In this document: piece by piece, positions 34,810 to 44,278 of the stretch
How the letters are laid out: each line of letters starts with the position of its first letter
How positions within the stretch are numbered: position 1 is the first letter of the stretch
Position numbers and translations under genes: made by a program
Source of the DNA: Arthrobacter sp. H-02-3
GTDB taxonomy: Bacteria; Actinomycetota; Actinomycetes; Actinomycetales; Micrococcaceae
NCBI RefSeq assembly: GCF_003097355.1
Contig: NZ_PYUI01000011.1
Coordinates: forward strand, 92,091-156,090
Direction: 5' to 3'
DNA: 64,000 nt
Notes under the pieces: model-generated
Databases searched by the model: none
Seen by the model: only the letters and a program-made list of their open reading frames with translations
Told to the model about the DNA's origin: nothing

Positions 34810-37800
34810 GTGACTGTTACTACCGCTCTCTACCGTCGATACCGCCCCGATTCGTTCGCGGACGTCATCGGGCAGGAACACGTCACCGAGCCGCTGATGA
34901 CGGCCCTGCGCAAGAACCGCGTCAACCACGCCTACCTCTTTTCCGGCCCTCGCGGCTGCGGCAAAACCACCTCGGCCCGCATCCTCGCCCGCTGCCTGAA
35001 CTGCGCCGAGGGCCCCACAGACACCCCCTGCGGCAAGTGCCCCAGCTGTGTCGAGCTCGCCCGCGGCGGTTCCGGCTCCCTGGATGTCATCGAGATCGAT
35101 GCCGCCAGCCACGGCGGCGTCGACGACGCCCGCGACCTCCGCGAGCGGGCCACGTACGCCCCGGTCCGGGACCGCTACAAGATCTTCATCATCGACGAAG
35201 CCCACATGGTCACCTCGGCCGGCTTCAACGCCCTGCTCAAGATCGTCGAAGAGCCGCCGGAACACATCAAGTTCATCTTCGCCACCACGGAGCCGGACAA
35301 GGTGATCGGCACCATCCGTTCCCGCACGCACCACTACCCCTTCCGGCTGGTACCCCCGGAGCCCCTCATGGCGTACCTGGAGCTGCTCTGCACCCAGGAG
35401 AACGTCCCCGTGGCGCCCGGGGTGCTCTCGCTCGTTATCCGCGCGGGCGGCGGTTCCGTCCGTGACTCCCTGTCCGTGCTGGACCAGCTCATGGCCGGCG
35501 CCGGACCAAACGGCCTTGACTACGAGCTCGCGGTCGCCCTCCTGGGCTACACGCACGCCTCGCTGCTGGACGACGTCGTCGAGGCCGTCGCAGCGTCCGA
35601 CTCCGCCACGGTGTTCCGCGCGGTGGACCGGGTCATCCAGACCGGCCACGATCCACGCCGCTTCGTCGAAGACCTGCTCGAGCGCTTCCGCGACCTCATC
35701 ATCGTCCAGGCGATGCCAGAAAGCGCCCAGTCCATCCTCCGCGGCATACCGGCGGACCAGATCGCCCGGATGCAGAACCAGGCGCATAATCTCGGGGCGG
35801 CGGAGCTCTCCCGCGCCGCGGACGTCACCAACACGGCGCTGACGGACATGACCGGGGCCACCTCGCCGCGCCTGCATCTGGAGCTGCTGTGCGCCCGCAT
35901 CCTGCTTCCCAGTTCCGAACAGACCGAACGCGGCATCGCGGCCCGGATCGACCGCGTCGAGCGCCGTTTGAACTACGCCGGGAACGACGTCGGGGCTCCC
36001 CTCGCCAGTGCCCCCGCCGTTGCGTCGGCCCCGCCCGCGCCCCCTGTCCCCCGGCAGTCCGTTCCCCAGGTGCCCGTTGCCCAGTCTCCCGGGGCGCCTG
36101 CTGACGCGGCCGCCACCGCCGCTTCCGTTCCGCCACCAGTTGACCAAGCGCCCGTTGACCAGCCACATGCCGCACAGGCGCCGGCCGCTGGCCCCGACGC
36201 CGCGCCGGCCCGGCGGGACGAACCTGTCCGGGAACCGCTGACGGCGCCACGGGTCAGCACCAGCGACTGGCCCGTGGACGAGCCCGCGGCCGCCAGCCAG
36301 CTCGCGTCCGTCCCAACGTCGTCGCCTGCGGCCCGGTCACATGCCGCGCCGTCGCCTGCAGCCCCGCCCGTCGAGCCCGCCCCGGCGCCTCCTGCTGCCC
36401 CAGCGGCTGCTGCTCCGGAAGCGGCAGCAGCAGCACCGTCCGCCCCTGTACGGTCCGAGGCCGCCGCAGCACCTGCCGCGGTTGCCCGCCCGGTGTCCGG
36501 CCCGGGCGCCGACGTCGAGGTCCTGCGCCGTGCCTGGCCCGACATCCTGCAAACCCTCACCAAGATCAAGCGCAGCACCTGGGCGCTGGTGGAGCCCAAT
36601 GCCCAGGTCGGCCATTTCGAGGACCACGTCCTGACTCTCGCGTTCACCACTCCGGGCCTGGCAGGCGCCTTCGGCCGCGCCGACCACGCCGAGAACCTCC
36701 GGCAGGCGATCCACAAGACGATCGGTATCGACTGCCAGATCAGGGCCGTCGCCGGCGGCAGCAACAGCCCAGCGAGCTCTGAGCCAAACCCAAAAGCGCC
36801 CGCTAGCCCGGAGACCCCGGCGACGTCGGCCGACGTCGCCTGGGGGCTGAGCCCGGCCCCCCAGTCCCCTGCGTCAGAGTCACCGTCACCGTCCGAGGCA
36901 TCCGCCGAAGCCGTCCCAGTGGCGGCGCCGGTACCTGTTCCGGCGGCCCCCACGCCGGCTGCGGAACCTGCTCCGGCCCCGGGCCCGGCTGGCGGCCGCC
37001 CCGCTCCGGCACCGGAAGCGCGGACGCCGGTGCCGGCAGTCGGGACTGAGGCTCGCGCCGCCGACGAGGCCGTCGGACCGGACGGCCCTTCGGAGCCTTC
37101 CGGATCCTACGCCTACCCTGACGACGACTGGGGACCGCCCCGGGATGAAGACGCCCCGCCGCTGGACGAAGAACCCCCCATGGACTGGGACCCTTCCCCC
37201 GCCGCGTCGCCGCGCCGCGCCGCCCAGTCCCCAGCCCCAACTCCTGTCCGGAAATCTCCGGCGCCGGCGCCGTCCCGTGCCGCCGGCACGGCGGTCGGAG
37301 CCATGCCAGGAGGCCCGGACACCTCGGCCGACCCATCGGCCGACCCGTGGGCCCGCGCCGTCGAGCAGTCGCCCGGCATATGGACGATCGGCACGGAGTC
37401 CAACGTCGGCCGGCACGCGACGCCGGATGCCGAGCCCTCAGCACCGGAGCCCGCACCGGAGCCGGTGTACTACGAGCCGGCGGCGGCACAGATCCCGGAA
37501 TATGCGGGCGTCGTGTCCGGACCGTCCGGACTGACGTCGGAACAATTTTCTGCAGTTGCGCCGGGCCCGGCATCGGCCGGCCCGCAGGCTGCTGCGCCAT
37601 CCGCGGCCCCCTCAGCCCCGGCCGCTGCGGTGACGTCGGTTCCCGACGCTGCCACTACGACGGGACGGCAGAGCCTGTACCAGCGGCTGTCGAACAGCCC
37701 GGAAGCCGAAGCCGGCCGGGCGAAAGCCCCAGCCCGCGCGGCCGCCGCAACCACCGTCTACGTGCAGGACATTCCGAGCGCCGACGATGAAACGATCGAG

Positions 37801-37902
37801 GAATCGGGCGTCTTCGGCCGGGCCGCCGTCGAGCGAATTCTGGGCGGGAAACTGGTGGAGGAACGTTCCCTGGACGGAAGCCCGCTGCCGCCACGCTTCT
37901 AG
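34810..37902 (+). CDS. dnaX: DNA polymerase III subunits gamma and tau
   Basis: This protein of about 1030 residues loads the sliding clamp at replication forks. It starts with TALYRRYRPDSFADVIGQEHV, has a Walker A site GPRGCGKT (residues 46-53), zinc cysteines (62, 65, 74, 77, 80), Walker B/DEAH as IIDEAH and the sensor region with TTEPDKVIGTIRSR. From about residue 400 on it becomes very rich in Ala and Pro, with only a short folded island near residue 560-630. The start is probably GTG 34810 (GGTAGGG before it); ATG 34780, at the end of the SRP RNA, is the alternative. It is followed by recR. No slippery sequence for a separate gamma product is seen. Confidence 0.95.
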   Translation: MTVTTALYRRYRPDSFADVIGQEHVTEPLMTALRKNRVNHAYLFSGPRGCGKTTSARILARCLNCAEGPTDTPCGKCPSCVELARGGSGSLDVIEIDAASHGGVDDARDLRERATYAPVRDRYKIFIIDEAHMVTSAGFNALLKIVEEPPEHIKFIFATTEPDKVIGTIRSRTHHYPFRLVPPEPLMAYLELLCTQENVPVAPGVLSLVIRAGGGSVRDSLSVLDQLMAGAGPNGLDYELAVALLGYTHASLLDDVVEAVAASDSATVFRAVDRVIQTGHDPRRFVEDLLERFRDLIIVQAMPESAQSILRGIPADQIARMQNQAHNLGAAELSRAADVTNTALTDMTGATSPRLHLELLCARILLPSSEQTERGIAARIDRVERRLNYAGNDVGAPLASAPAVASAPPAPPVPRQSVPQVPVAQSPGAPADAAATAASVPPPVDQAPVDQPHAAQAPAAGPDAAPARRDEPVREPLTAPRVSTSDWPVDEPAAASQLASVPTSSPAARSHAAPSPAAPPVEPAPAPPAAPAAAAPEAAAAAPSAPVRSEAAAAPAAVARPVSGPGADVEVLRRAWPDILQTLTKIKRSTWALVEPNAQVGHFEDHVLTLAFTTPGLAGAFGRADHAENLRQAIHKTIGIDCQIRAVAGGSNSPASSEPNPKAPASPETPATSADVAWGLSPAPQSPASESPSPSEASAEAVPVAAPVPVPAAPTPAAEPAPAPGPAGGRPAPAPEARTPVPAVGTEARAADEAVGPDGPSEPSGSYAYPDDDWGPPRDEDAPPLDEEPPMDWDPSPAASPRRAAQSPAPTPVRKSPAPAPSRAAGTAVGAMPGGPDTSADPSADPWARAVEQSPGIWTIGTESNVGRHATPDAEPSAPEPAPEPVYYEPAAAQIPEYAGVVSGPSGLTSEQFSAVAPGPASAGPQAAAPSAAPSAPAAAVTSVPDAATTTGRQSLYQRLSNSPEAEAGRAKAPARAAAATTVYVQDIPSADDETIEESGVFGRAAVERILGGKLVEERSLDGSPLPPRF

Positions 37903-37953
37903 CAGACCACCTGCCGGCTGGCGCCGGCCCCATTCCAAACGAACGAGGACATT

Positions 37954-38553
37954 GTGTACGAAGGTGCAGTTCAAGAGCTGATCGATGAGCTCGGACGCCT
38001 TCCCGGAGTCGGGCCCAAGTCTGCCCAGCGGCTGGCCTTTCACATCCTCGAGGCGGATCCGCAGGACATGAAGCGGCTCGTCGACGCCATCACCACGGTG
38101 AAGGAGCGGGTCAAGTTCTGCACGGTCTGCGGGAACGTGACGGAGCAGGAACTGTGCAATATCTGCCGTGACCCGCGCCGGGACCCCTCGGTGATCTGCG
38201 TCGTCGAAGAATCCAAGGATGTCCTGGCGGTGGAGCGGACGCGGTCGTTCCGCGGCAGGTACCACGTGCTGGGCGGGGCGATTAATCCGATCGCCGGGAT
38301 CGGCCCGGAACAGCTCCGGATCCGTGAGCTGCTCACCCGGCTCAACGACGGCGCCATCCAGGAAATCATCATCGCCACCGACCCCAACCTGGAGGGCGAG
38401 GCCACAGCGACATACCTGGCCCGGATGCTCAAGTCGATCGGGATCGCCGTCACCCGGCTCGCGTCAGGCCTGCCCGTGGGCGGGGACCTCGAATACGCCG
38501 ACGAAGTCACGCTCGGCAGGGCCTTCGAGGGACGCCGGAACGCGCTGAGCTGA
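37954..38553 (+). CDS. recR: Recombination mediator protein RecR
   Basis: This 199-residue protein helps load RecA at gaps in DNA, with RecF and RecO. It shows the helix-hairpin-helix ([20 protein letters not shown]), the four-cysteine zinc finger ([16 protein letters not shown]) and the Toprim domain ([29 protein letters not shown]). The start is GTG 37954. It follows dnaX by 51 bp, the common dnaX-recR pairing. The ybaB gene often found between them in other bacteria is missing here. Confidence 0.96.
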   Translation: MYEGAVQELIDELGRLPGVGPKSAQRLAFHILEADPQDMKRLVDAITTVKERVKFCTVCGNVTEQELCNICRDPRRDPSVICVVEESKDVLAVERTRSFRGRYHVLGGAINPIAGIGPEQLRIRELLTRLNDGAIQEIIIATDPNLEGEATATYLARMLKSIGIAVTRLASGLPVGGDLEYADEVTLGRAFEGRRNALS

Positions 38554-38560
38554 CGGATCC

Positions 38561-39139
38561 GTGACGGTTTCCGGCAGCGACACCCCCGCCCCGCTCATCA
38601 CGGAGCGGCTGCTTCTGCGCCCGCTGACAGCGGACGACGCCGGCGCCCTCCTCCGGTTCCGCGGCGACCCTGCAGCGACGCGGTACCTCTCCCACGGGCC
38701 GCTCACGCCCGAGCAGAACAGTGCCCGGCTCCAGCAGGCGCTGTCCGCTGCGGAATCCTCGACCGCCGAGTGGTTCTACTTCGGCTGGGCCTTCGAGCTC
38801 CGCGCCACCGGTGACGTCGTTGGCGACGGCCGGACCTGGAACACCGTCGAGCCCCCGGCACCCGGCCGGATTCCTTCCTGGTCCGCGAGCCTGGGCTATG
38901 TCTTGCACCCGGAACATCAGCGGCTCGGTCTCGGCCGTGAGGCGGCGGCCGCCCTAGTCCAGTGGCTCTTCGACGTTCGCGGCAGCGAAACACTTTTCGC
39001 GGGGGTCTACGAGCCCAATCTGCCTTCGCGCAGGCTGCTGGAAGGCCTGGGCTTCCGGAAAGACCGCTTCTTCCCGTTTGCCGAGGACACGGCGGGCAAG
39101 CAGCTGCCGTCCTGGCGCTACCGGCTGGACCGAGGCTAG
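38561..39139 (+). CDS. GNAT-family acetyltransferase (RimJ/RimL-like)
   Basis: This 192-residue protein has the N-terminal TERLLLRPLTADDAGALLRFRGDP stretch typical of RimJ/RimL-type N-acetyltransferases, an acetyl-CoA loop (LHPEHQRLGLGREAAAAL) and NLPSRRLLEGLGFRKDRFF near the end. It starts at GTG 38561, 7 bp after the recR stop, so it is probably co-transcribed with dnaX-recR. The substrate is unknown. Confidence 0.87.
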   Translation: MTVSGSDTPAPLITERLLLRPLTADDAGALLRFRGDPAATRYLSHGPLTPEQNSARLQQALSAAESSTAEWFYFGWAFELRATGDVVGDGRTWNTVEPPAPGRIPSWSASLGYVLHPEHQRLGLGREAAAALVQWLFDVRGSETLFAGVYEPNLPSRRLLEGLGFRKDRFFPFAEDTAGKQLPSWRYRLDRG

Positions 39140-39440
39140 GTCCTTCCGGCCATCGGACATGTCCCGCGCCCGGGGCCGGGAATGGACACATTGCCCTTAT
39201 GCCCACCCCTGGCCGCGAAGAATGAGCATGTCCCCCCGGCACGGGAGAGCATGCCCCTTCCTGGTCCGCAGCGCCGGGCATGTCCGGCGGAATCGCGCCC
39301 GCGGAAAGGCCTGGTTGTCTACTATTCGGTCACAATTCAACGGCGCAGGGCGCGCGGCGATAAACTGGGAGGAGAAGTTACGCCGTCGCGCCGTTTGGTT
39401 GCCTGGCCCAGAACCCCGATGATCCAGTGAGGGTGCGCGA
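39140..39440. other. Intergenic region upstream of lysC
   Basis: No gene is seen. It contains one dispersed copy of the GGACATG hairpin repeat (39157-39232) and partial arms up to about 39290. The last 100 bp before lysC are less GC-rich (GTTGTCTACTATTCGGTCACAATTC) and probably hold the lysC promoter, although no clear -35/-10 pair is found. GTGAGGG (39427-39433) is the lysC ribosome binding site. Confidence 0.5.
39157..39232. repeat. Dispersed copy of the GGACATG hairpin repeat
   Basis: The stretch starts with GGACATGTCCCGC and ends with GCGAAGAATGAGCATGTCC, the same ends as the tandem units at 33955-34613. The middle has diverged (CATTGCCCTTATGCCC). It shows that the element exists at more than one place in the chromosome. 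Confidence 0.75.
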
Positions 39441-40799
39441 ATGAGTTTGCCCACTACCGAAGTCCAGCCCGGATCGCAGCCGCAGACGCTGCCCGTCTCG
39501 GCCGCCGCCACCAAGCACCTTGTCGTGAAGAAGTTTGGCGGTTCGTCGGTGGCGGACGCGGAGGGCATCAAGCGCGTCGCCCGCCGGGTCGTGGACGCCC
39601 ACAACGCCGGCGACGAGGTCGTCGTCGTGGTCTCCGCCATGGGAGACACCACCGATGAACTCCTTGACCTCGCCGGACAGGTGACCGATTCCGCCCCGGC
39701 CCGCGAAATGGACATGCTCCTTTCCGCCGGGGAACGCATCTCCATGGCGCTGCTGGCCATGGCCATCAACAAGTTCGGCGCTTCGGCCCAGTCCTTCACC
39801 GGCTCGCAGGCCGGCATGATCACCGACGGCATCCACGGCAAGGCCCGGATCATCGACGTCGACCCGCACCGCATCCGCACCGCCCTGGACAAGGGACACA
39901 TCGCGATCGTTGCCGGCTTCCAGGGCATGAGCCGCACCACCAACGAGATCACCACGCTCGGCCGCGGCGGTTCCGACACGACGGCGGTGGCCCTCGCCGC
40001 GGCGCTCGACGCCGACGTCTGCGAGATCTTCACCGACGTCGACGGCGTCTACACGGCCGACCCGCGGGTCGTCCCGTCGGCCCGCAAGATCGACCGCATC
40101 TCCAGCGAGGAAATGCTGGAGCTGGCCGCCTCGGGCGCCAAGATCCTGCACCTGCGTTGCGTCGAATATGCCCGCCGCTTCGGGGTACCCTTGCACGTCC
40201 GTTCCTCATTCAGCCAGAACGAAGGCACCTGGGTCCTGCCCGGCGCCGACGACAAGATCACGACCCAAGAGGGAGTTGCCTTGGAGCAGCCAATCATCTC
40301 CGGTGTTGCACACGATCGTTCCGAAGCCAAAGTCACGGTTGTCGGTGTACCTGACATCCCCGGCAAGGCCGCCGCGATCTTCCAGGTCATCGCGGACGCC
40401 CACTCCAACATCGACATGATCGTCCAGAACGTCTCCACCCACGGCACGGGCCGGACCGACATCTCCTTCACCCTCCCGATCGTCGAGGGCGCCGAAGCCC
40501 TTGCCGCGCTGCACGCCGCACAGGACCGGATCGGCTTCGAGAGCATCGAATACAACGAGAAGATCGGCAAGCTTTCGCTGATCGGCGCCGGCATGCGCTC
40601 CCACCCTGGGGTCTCCGCGCGCTTCTTCGCGGCCCTCTCCGAGGCCGGAATCAACATCAACATGATCTCCACCTCGGAGATCCGTATCTCGGTGGTCACC
40701 CACGCGGACCTGCTCGATGACGCCGTCCGCGCCATCCACAGGGCGTTCGACCTCGACAGCGAGGACGAAGCCACGGTCTACGGCGGCACCGGCCGCTAA
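39441..40799 (+). CDS. lysC: Aspartate kinase
   Basis: This 452-residue enzyme phosphorylates aspartate, the entry to lysine, threonine and methionine synthesis. It has the kinase N terminus [15 protein letters not shown], the FTGSQAGM and [16 protein letters not shown] motifs, and two ACT domains at the C terminus (about residues 300-440) for feedback inhibition. As in corynebacteria an internal start could yield a separate regulatory subunit, but this is not visible directly. The asd gene that often follows is not present here; a strong terminator is found instead. Confidence 0.95.
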   Translation: MSLPTTEVQPGSQPQTLPVSAAATKHLVVKKFGGSSVADAEGIKRVARRVVDAHNAGDEVVVVVSAMGDTTDELLDLAGQVTDSAPAREMDMLLSAGERISMALLAMAINKFGASAQSFTGSQAGMITDGIHGKARIIDVDPHRIRTALDKGHIAIVAGFQGMSRTTNEITTLGRGGSDTTAVALAAALDADVCEIFTDVDGVYTADPRVVPSARKIDRISSEEMLELAASGAKILHLRCVEYARRFGVPLHVRSSFSQNEGTWVLPGADDKITTQEGVALEQPIISGVAHDRSEAKVTVVGVPDIPGKAAAIFQVIADAHSNIDMIVQNVSTHGTGRTDISFTLPIVEGAEALAALHAAQDRIGFESIEYNEKIGKLSLIGAGMRSHPGVSARFFAALSEAGININMISTSEIRISVVTHADLLDDAVRAIHRAFDLDSEDEATVYGGTGR

Positions 40800-40879
40800 C
40801 CGGCAACGGGCAACGGGCAACCAAGGGACACCACAAGCCGGCTGCGGGCCGGTAGCGGAATTCCAGCCCGCATGTGCAT

Positions 40880-40913
40880 GAGGAAGGGAGCGGCCAGCGC
40901 CGCTCCCTTCCTC
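40880..40913. terminator. Strong terminator after lysC
   Basis: GAGGAAGGGAGCGGC (40880-40894) and GCCGCTCCCTTCCTC (40899-40913) form a perfect 15-bp stem with a CAGC loop, followed by GTTTCT. It lies between lysC (+) and the small minus-strand gene and may serve both directions. Confidence 0.85.
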
Positions 40914-40976
40914 GTTTCTCCGCACCCCTCTGTCGTGTCCGGGCGGCCACGGCCGCCCTGATGCCGGACCGGGCTC

Positions 40977-41195
40977 TCAGACCTCTTCTTTCCAGAGATC
41001 CGTTTTCCGGACAGCGTAGTGGTGTCCATGCGAGTCTGTCTCGACCTCGAAGCCTGCCAGGTCTTCTTCCGAGGCGTGCTCGTAGTCATCATGATGGTGA
41101 ACGACAGGCGCCGCAGTGTCGCCCCGGTTGGCGGGTCCGAACAGGAGCCTCAGCTTGTCGGTCTTGTCCATAAAAGCTTTGACCGCACGTGTCAC
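40977..41195 (-). CDS. Small GPANR-motif protein (first paralogue)
   Basis: I do not recognise a named family for this 72-residue protein. It shares with the gene at 41315 the pattern of a basic N-terminal helix (RAVKAFMDKTDKLRLLFGPANRGD) and a variable acidic middle. The His-rich patch HHHDDYEH and acidic stretch are distinctive. GTG 41195 was chosen because AGGGGG lies at a good distance; GTG 41204 would add three residues. No signal or membrane helix is seen. It is probably a real gene because the paralogue conserves the K-L-R-x-x-F-G-P-A-N-R core. Confidence 0.72.
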   Translation of the reverse strand: MTRAVKAFMDKTDKLRLLFGPANRGDTAAPVVHHHDDYEHASEEDLAGFEVETDSHGHHYAVRKTDLWKEEV

Positions 41196-41314
41196 TAGTC
41201 CCACCCCCTTTCTTCGTCGCGGGTGGTTCAGGATGCTGCACAGCGGTGTGTCAGTGTCCTCATTTTACGCCCGACGGCGGCAAAAGGCCCCTGCGGGATG
41301 CCGGGAAACCACGC

Positions 41315-41539
41315 CTAGCGCAGGGACTTGTCCTCCGGGTTGCGGGGCACCACATAGGTGCTGCCGTCGGGCCGGTGCATGGTCTCCCACTGCGCGGTCT
41401 CGGCCTCCCGCATCGCCAACAGCCGCCTGTTCTGCTCGGTCATCTCATGGCCGAGGGAACTGCGGTTGGCCGGCCCGAAAATCATCCGAAGCTTTCCGGT
41501 TGCCCGCATGAACCTCTGGGCGCCGTTTTCCTTGGCCAT
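41315..41539 (-). CDS. Small GPANR-motif protein (second paralogue)
   Basis: This 74-residue protein carries the same core as its neighbour (RFMRATGKLRMIFGPANRSS), then a helical segment (EMTEQNRRLLAMREAETAQWETMHRPDG) and YVVPRNPEDKSLR. ATG 41539 has an AAAGGA ribosome binding site; the longer frame from 41566 is less likely. It is transcribed divergently from the OhrR-like regulator, with shared dyads in between, so it may be under that regulator's control. Function unknown. Confidence 0.75.
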   Translation of the reverse strand: MAKENGAQRFMRATGKLRMIFGPANRSSLGHEMTEQNRRLLAMREAETAQWETMHRPDGSTYVVPRNPEDKSLR

Positions 41540-41581
41540 GGCTATCCTTTCCTGGGAACAAGACAATGCTCCCAGTGTACG

Positions 41582-41605
41582 CTAATCATTAGTACACTAA
41601 TCATT
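41582..41605. promoter_or_regulatory. Candidate operator of the OhrR-like regulator
   Basis: CTAATCATT occurs twice in the same direction (41582-41590 and 41597-41605), and the first copy is part of a perfect palindrome CTAATCATTAG (41582-41592). The A/T-rich site sits between the divergent small gene and the MarR-type gene, where an autoregulated repressor would bind. Confidence 0.55.
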
Positions 41606-41618
41606 TGAAGGAGTCAGT

Positions 41619-42137
41619 GTGACCGAAGGAATCCCAAGAAACCAGGCAGCCCGCGTCCCGCAGGGCACCCGGGACTCCCAAGCGGCGCAGGATGACCTCC
41701 TCCTGGAGCAACAGCTCTGTTTCGCCCTGACGGTGGCCTCCCGGAGTGTGGTGGGCGCCTACAAGCCCGTGTTGGACAAGCTCGGCCTGACCCACCCGCA
41801 GTACCTCGTCATGTTGTCCCTCTGGGAGGCCAGCCCCCGGTCCGTCCGGGACATCAGCGACGCCCTGGCCCAGGAGCCGGCCACCATCTCGCCGCTGCTG
41901 CGCCGGCTCGAAACCGCCGGGTTCATCACCCGTCAGCGGATGGAGGGCAACGAACGCATGCTGGATGTCCGCCTGACGCCCCGCGGGGCGGCCCTCCGGG
42001 AGCAGGCCACCGAAGTTCCGGGCATCATGATGGCGCGGCTGGGGCTGACGCGCGAGCAGGTGAGGCAGCTGCACGCGTCCATGATGGACCTGATCGCCGC
42101 CACCCGGCCCGACCCGGAAGACGCACCCCGGCGGTAG
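41619..42137 (+). CDS. MarR/OhrR-family regulator
   Basis: This 172-residue repressor has the MarR winged helix with SVRDISDALAQEPATISPLLRRLETAGFI (about residues 85-113). Its N-terminal helix LLLEQQLCFAL places a cysteine (Cys34) exactly where OhrR proteins carry the peroxide-sensing cysteine. The tyrosine that usually follows (CFALY) is replaced by Thr, and an Ohr gene is not nearby. GTG 41619 is preceded by GAAGGAG. It probably controls itself and the divergent GPANR gene. Sensing of organic peroxide or hypochlorite is an inference. Confidence 0.85.
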   Translation: MTEGIPRNQAARVPQGTRDSQAAQDDLLLEQQLCFALTVASRSVVGAYKPVLDKLGLTHPQYLVMLSLWEASPRSVRDISDALAQEPATISPLLRRLETAGFITRQRMEGNERMLDVRLTPRGAALREQATEVPGIMMARLGLTREQVRQLHASMMDLIAATRPDPEDAPRR

Positions 42138-42164
42138 ACTGGGCAAAACTGAGGAGGACTGCTG

Positions 42165-42731
42165 ATGCGCACTCGATCGGGCCGCCCGGCACTTTTTTTG
42201 GCGGCCGCCCTGATGGCCGCGGCCGGACTGGCCGCGTGCACGCCGAACAGCGGCCCCGCGCCGTCTCCCTCAGCCAGCACGACGGCGGGAACATCCTCCA
42301 GCTCCCCGACCGGTTCTCCGTCGCCGGAGACTGAGACGACATCCCCGGCCCCGTCGCCCTCCGCGGCCCCGCTGCCGTCCGGCCCGGGACAGGGGAACGC
42401 CGAGCTCGCCATCATGATTAAGCCGACCGAAACCGCCGCCCCGACCAACTTCACGCTCGTGTGCCAGAACGGGGTTCCCGCGGCCGAGAGCCAGCACCCG
42501 AACGCTGCCGCAGCGTGCATCGCCATCAAGAACAACCCGTCCATCCTCAGCCCTGTTGTCGACAAGAACAGGGCCTGCACCCAGCAGTACGGCGGCCCGC
42601 AGGTCGCGACCGTCACGGGCGTCGTGGACGGCCGGCAGGTCCAGGCGACCTACGGTTTGAAGGGCGGCTGTGAAATCGCAGCCTGGAACGCCGCCAAGGA
42701 TGTTCTGGGCTCCTCCGGCTGGCCGAGCTAA
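42165..42731 (+). CDS. Lipoprotein with subtilisin-inhibitor-like (SSI) domain
   Basis: This 188-residue protein has a lipoprotein signal (cleaved before Cys25, LAAC), a Ser/Thr/Pro linker of about 50 residues and a C-terminal domain like Streptomyces subtilisin inhibitor. The four cysteines expected for the two disulfides are present (VCQNG, AACIA, RACTQQYGG, GGCEIA), along with the HP motif. By alignment from memory the reactive-site P1 residue in CTQQY would be Gln. It should sit outside the membrane and inhibit serine proteases; a subtilase gene is 1.5 kb downstream. GAGGAG precedes ATG 42165. Confidence 0.75.
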   Translation: MRTRSGRPALFLAAALMAAAGLAACTPNSGPAPSPSASTTAGTSSSSPTGSPSPETETTSPAPSPSAAPLPSGPGQGNAELAIMIKPTETAAPTNFTLVCQNGVPAAESQHPNAAAACIAIKNNPSILSPVVDKNRACTQQYGGPQVATVTGVVDGRQVQATYGLKGGCEIAAWNAAKDVLGSSGWPS

Positions 42732-42735
42732 GCCC

Positions 42736-43745
<1,010 letters not shown>

Positions 43746-43749
<4 letters not shown>

Positions 43750-44120
43750 CAGGCACAGCCGACCCGCAGCACGACATCGATCTGACCATCCGCCTGACCG
43801 AGACGCCCGGCGCGCCGGAATACACCTTCCGGCTCGAAGCCGCCGACGGCGAACCCTCCGCCGCGTCGACCCTTCCCGATCCGGCCGCCGCACTTGAGGC
43901 GGTCCGGCGCCACGGCGAGGCCATCTTCTTCCCCAAGCCGGGGCCCCCGCAGTTGTGCACGCAGCAGTACGGCGGCCCGCAGACCGCCGTCGTGACCGGC
44001 TGGTATCTGGGACGGCAGGTCAATAGCCGGTTCAGCCGGACGGACGGCTGCGAGATCGCGCGCTGGCGCGCCATGGCGGCGCTGCTCGGCGGCAGCCCAG
44101 GTTCCACGGGCGCCGTCTGA
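43746..44120 (+). CDS. SSI-like protein without signal peptide
   Basis: This 124-residue protein shares with the lipoprotein at 42165 the segment CTQQYGGPQ, the VTG strand and GCEIARW, which is the second half of the SSI-like domain. It lacks a signal peptide and the first cysteine pair, keeping only two cysteines. The ATG overlaps the previous stop by 4 bp. At DNA level 21 bases (42582-42602 and 43962-43982) are identical between the two genes, so they are recent or constrained paralogues. A cytoplasmic inhibitor would be unusual, and another role is possible. Confidence 0.65.
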
Positions 44121-44222
44121 CGCGGCAGGGATCCGACCCACGGCTCCTGCTTCCGGCGGACGGTGTCCTGCCTCCGGCGGGACGCTGCCCGACTCCTGAT
44201 GTCTGACCCGGCGGTTTAAACA

Positions 44223-44256
44223 GCGACGGCCGGCGGTGCGAACCGCCGGCCGTCGC
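44223..44256. terminator. Bidirectional terminator-like hairpin
   Basis: GCGACGGCCGGCGGT (44223-44237) and ACCGCCGGCCGTCGC (44242-44256) form a perfect 15-bp stem with a GCGA loop between two convergent genes. It is GC-rich with A/T-rich flanks on both sides. Confidence 0.75.
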
Positions 44257-44278
44257 CGTTCTTGGTGCCGTTATGCGC

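Noticed and set aside
39140..39440. Riboswitch upstream of lysC
   Set aside because: No lysine-riboswitch core could be recognised; the space is partly filled by the repeat.
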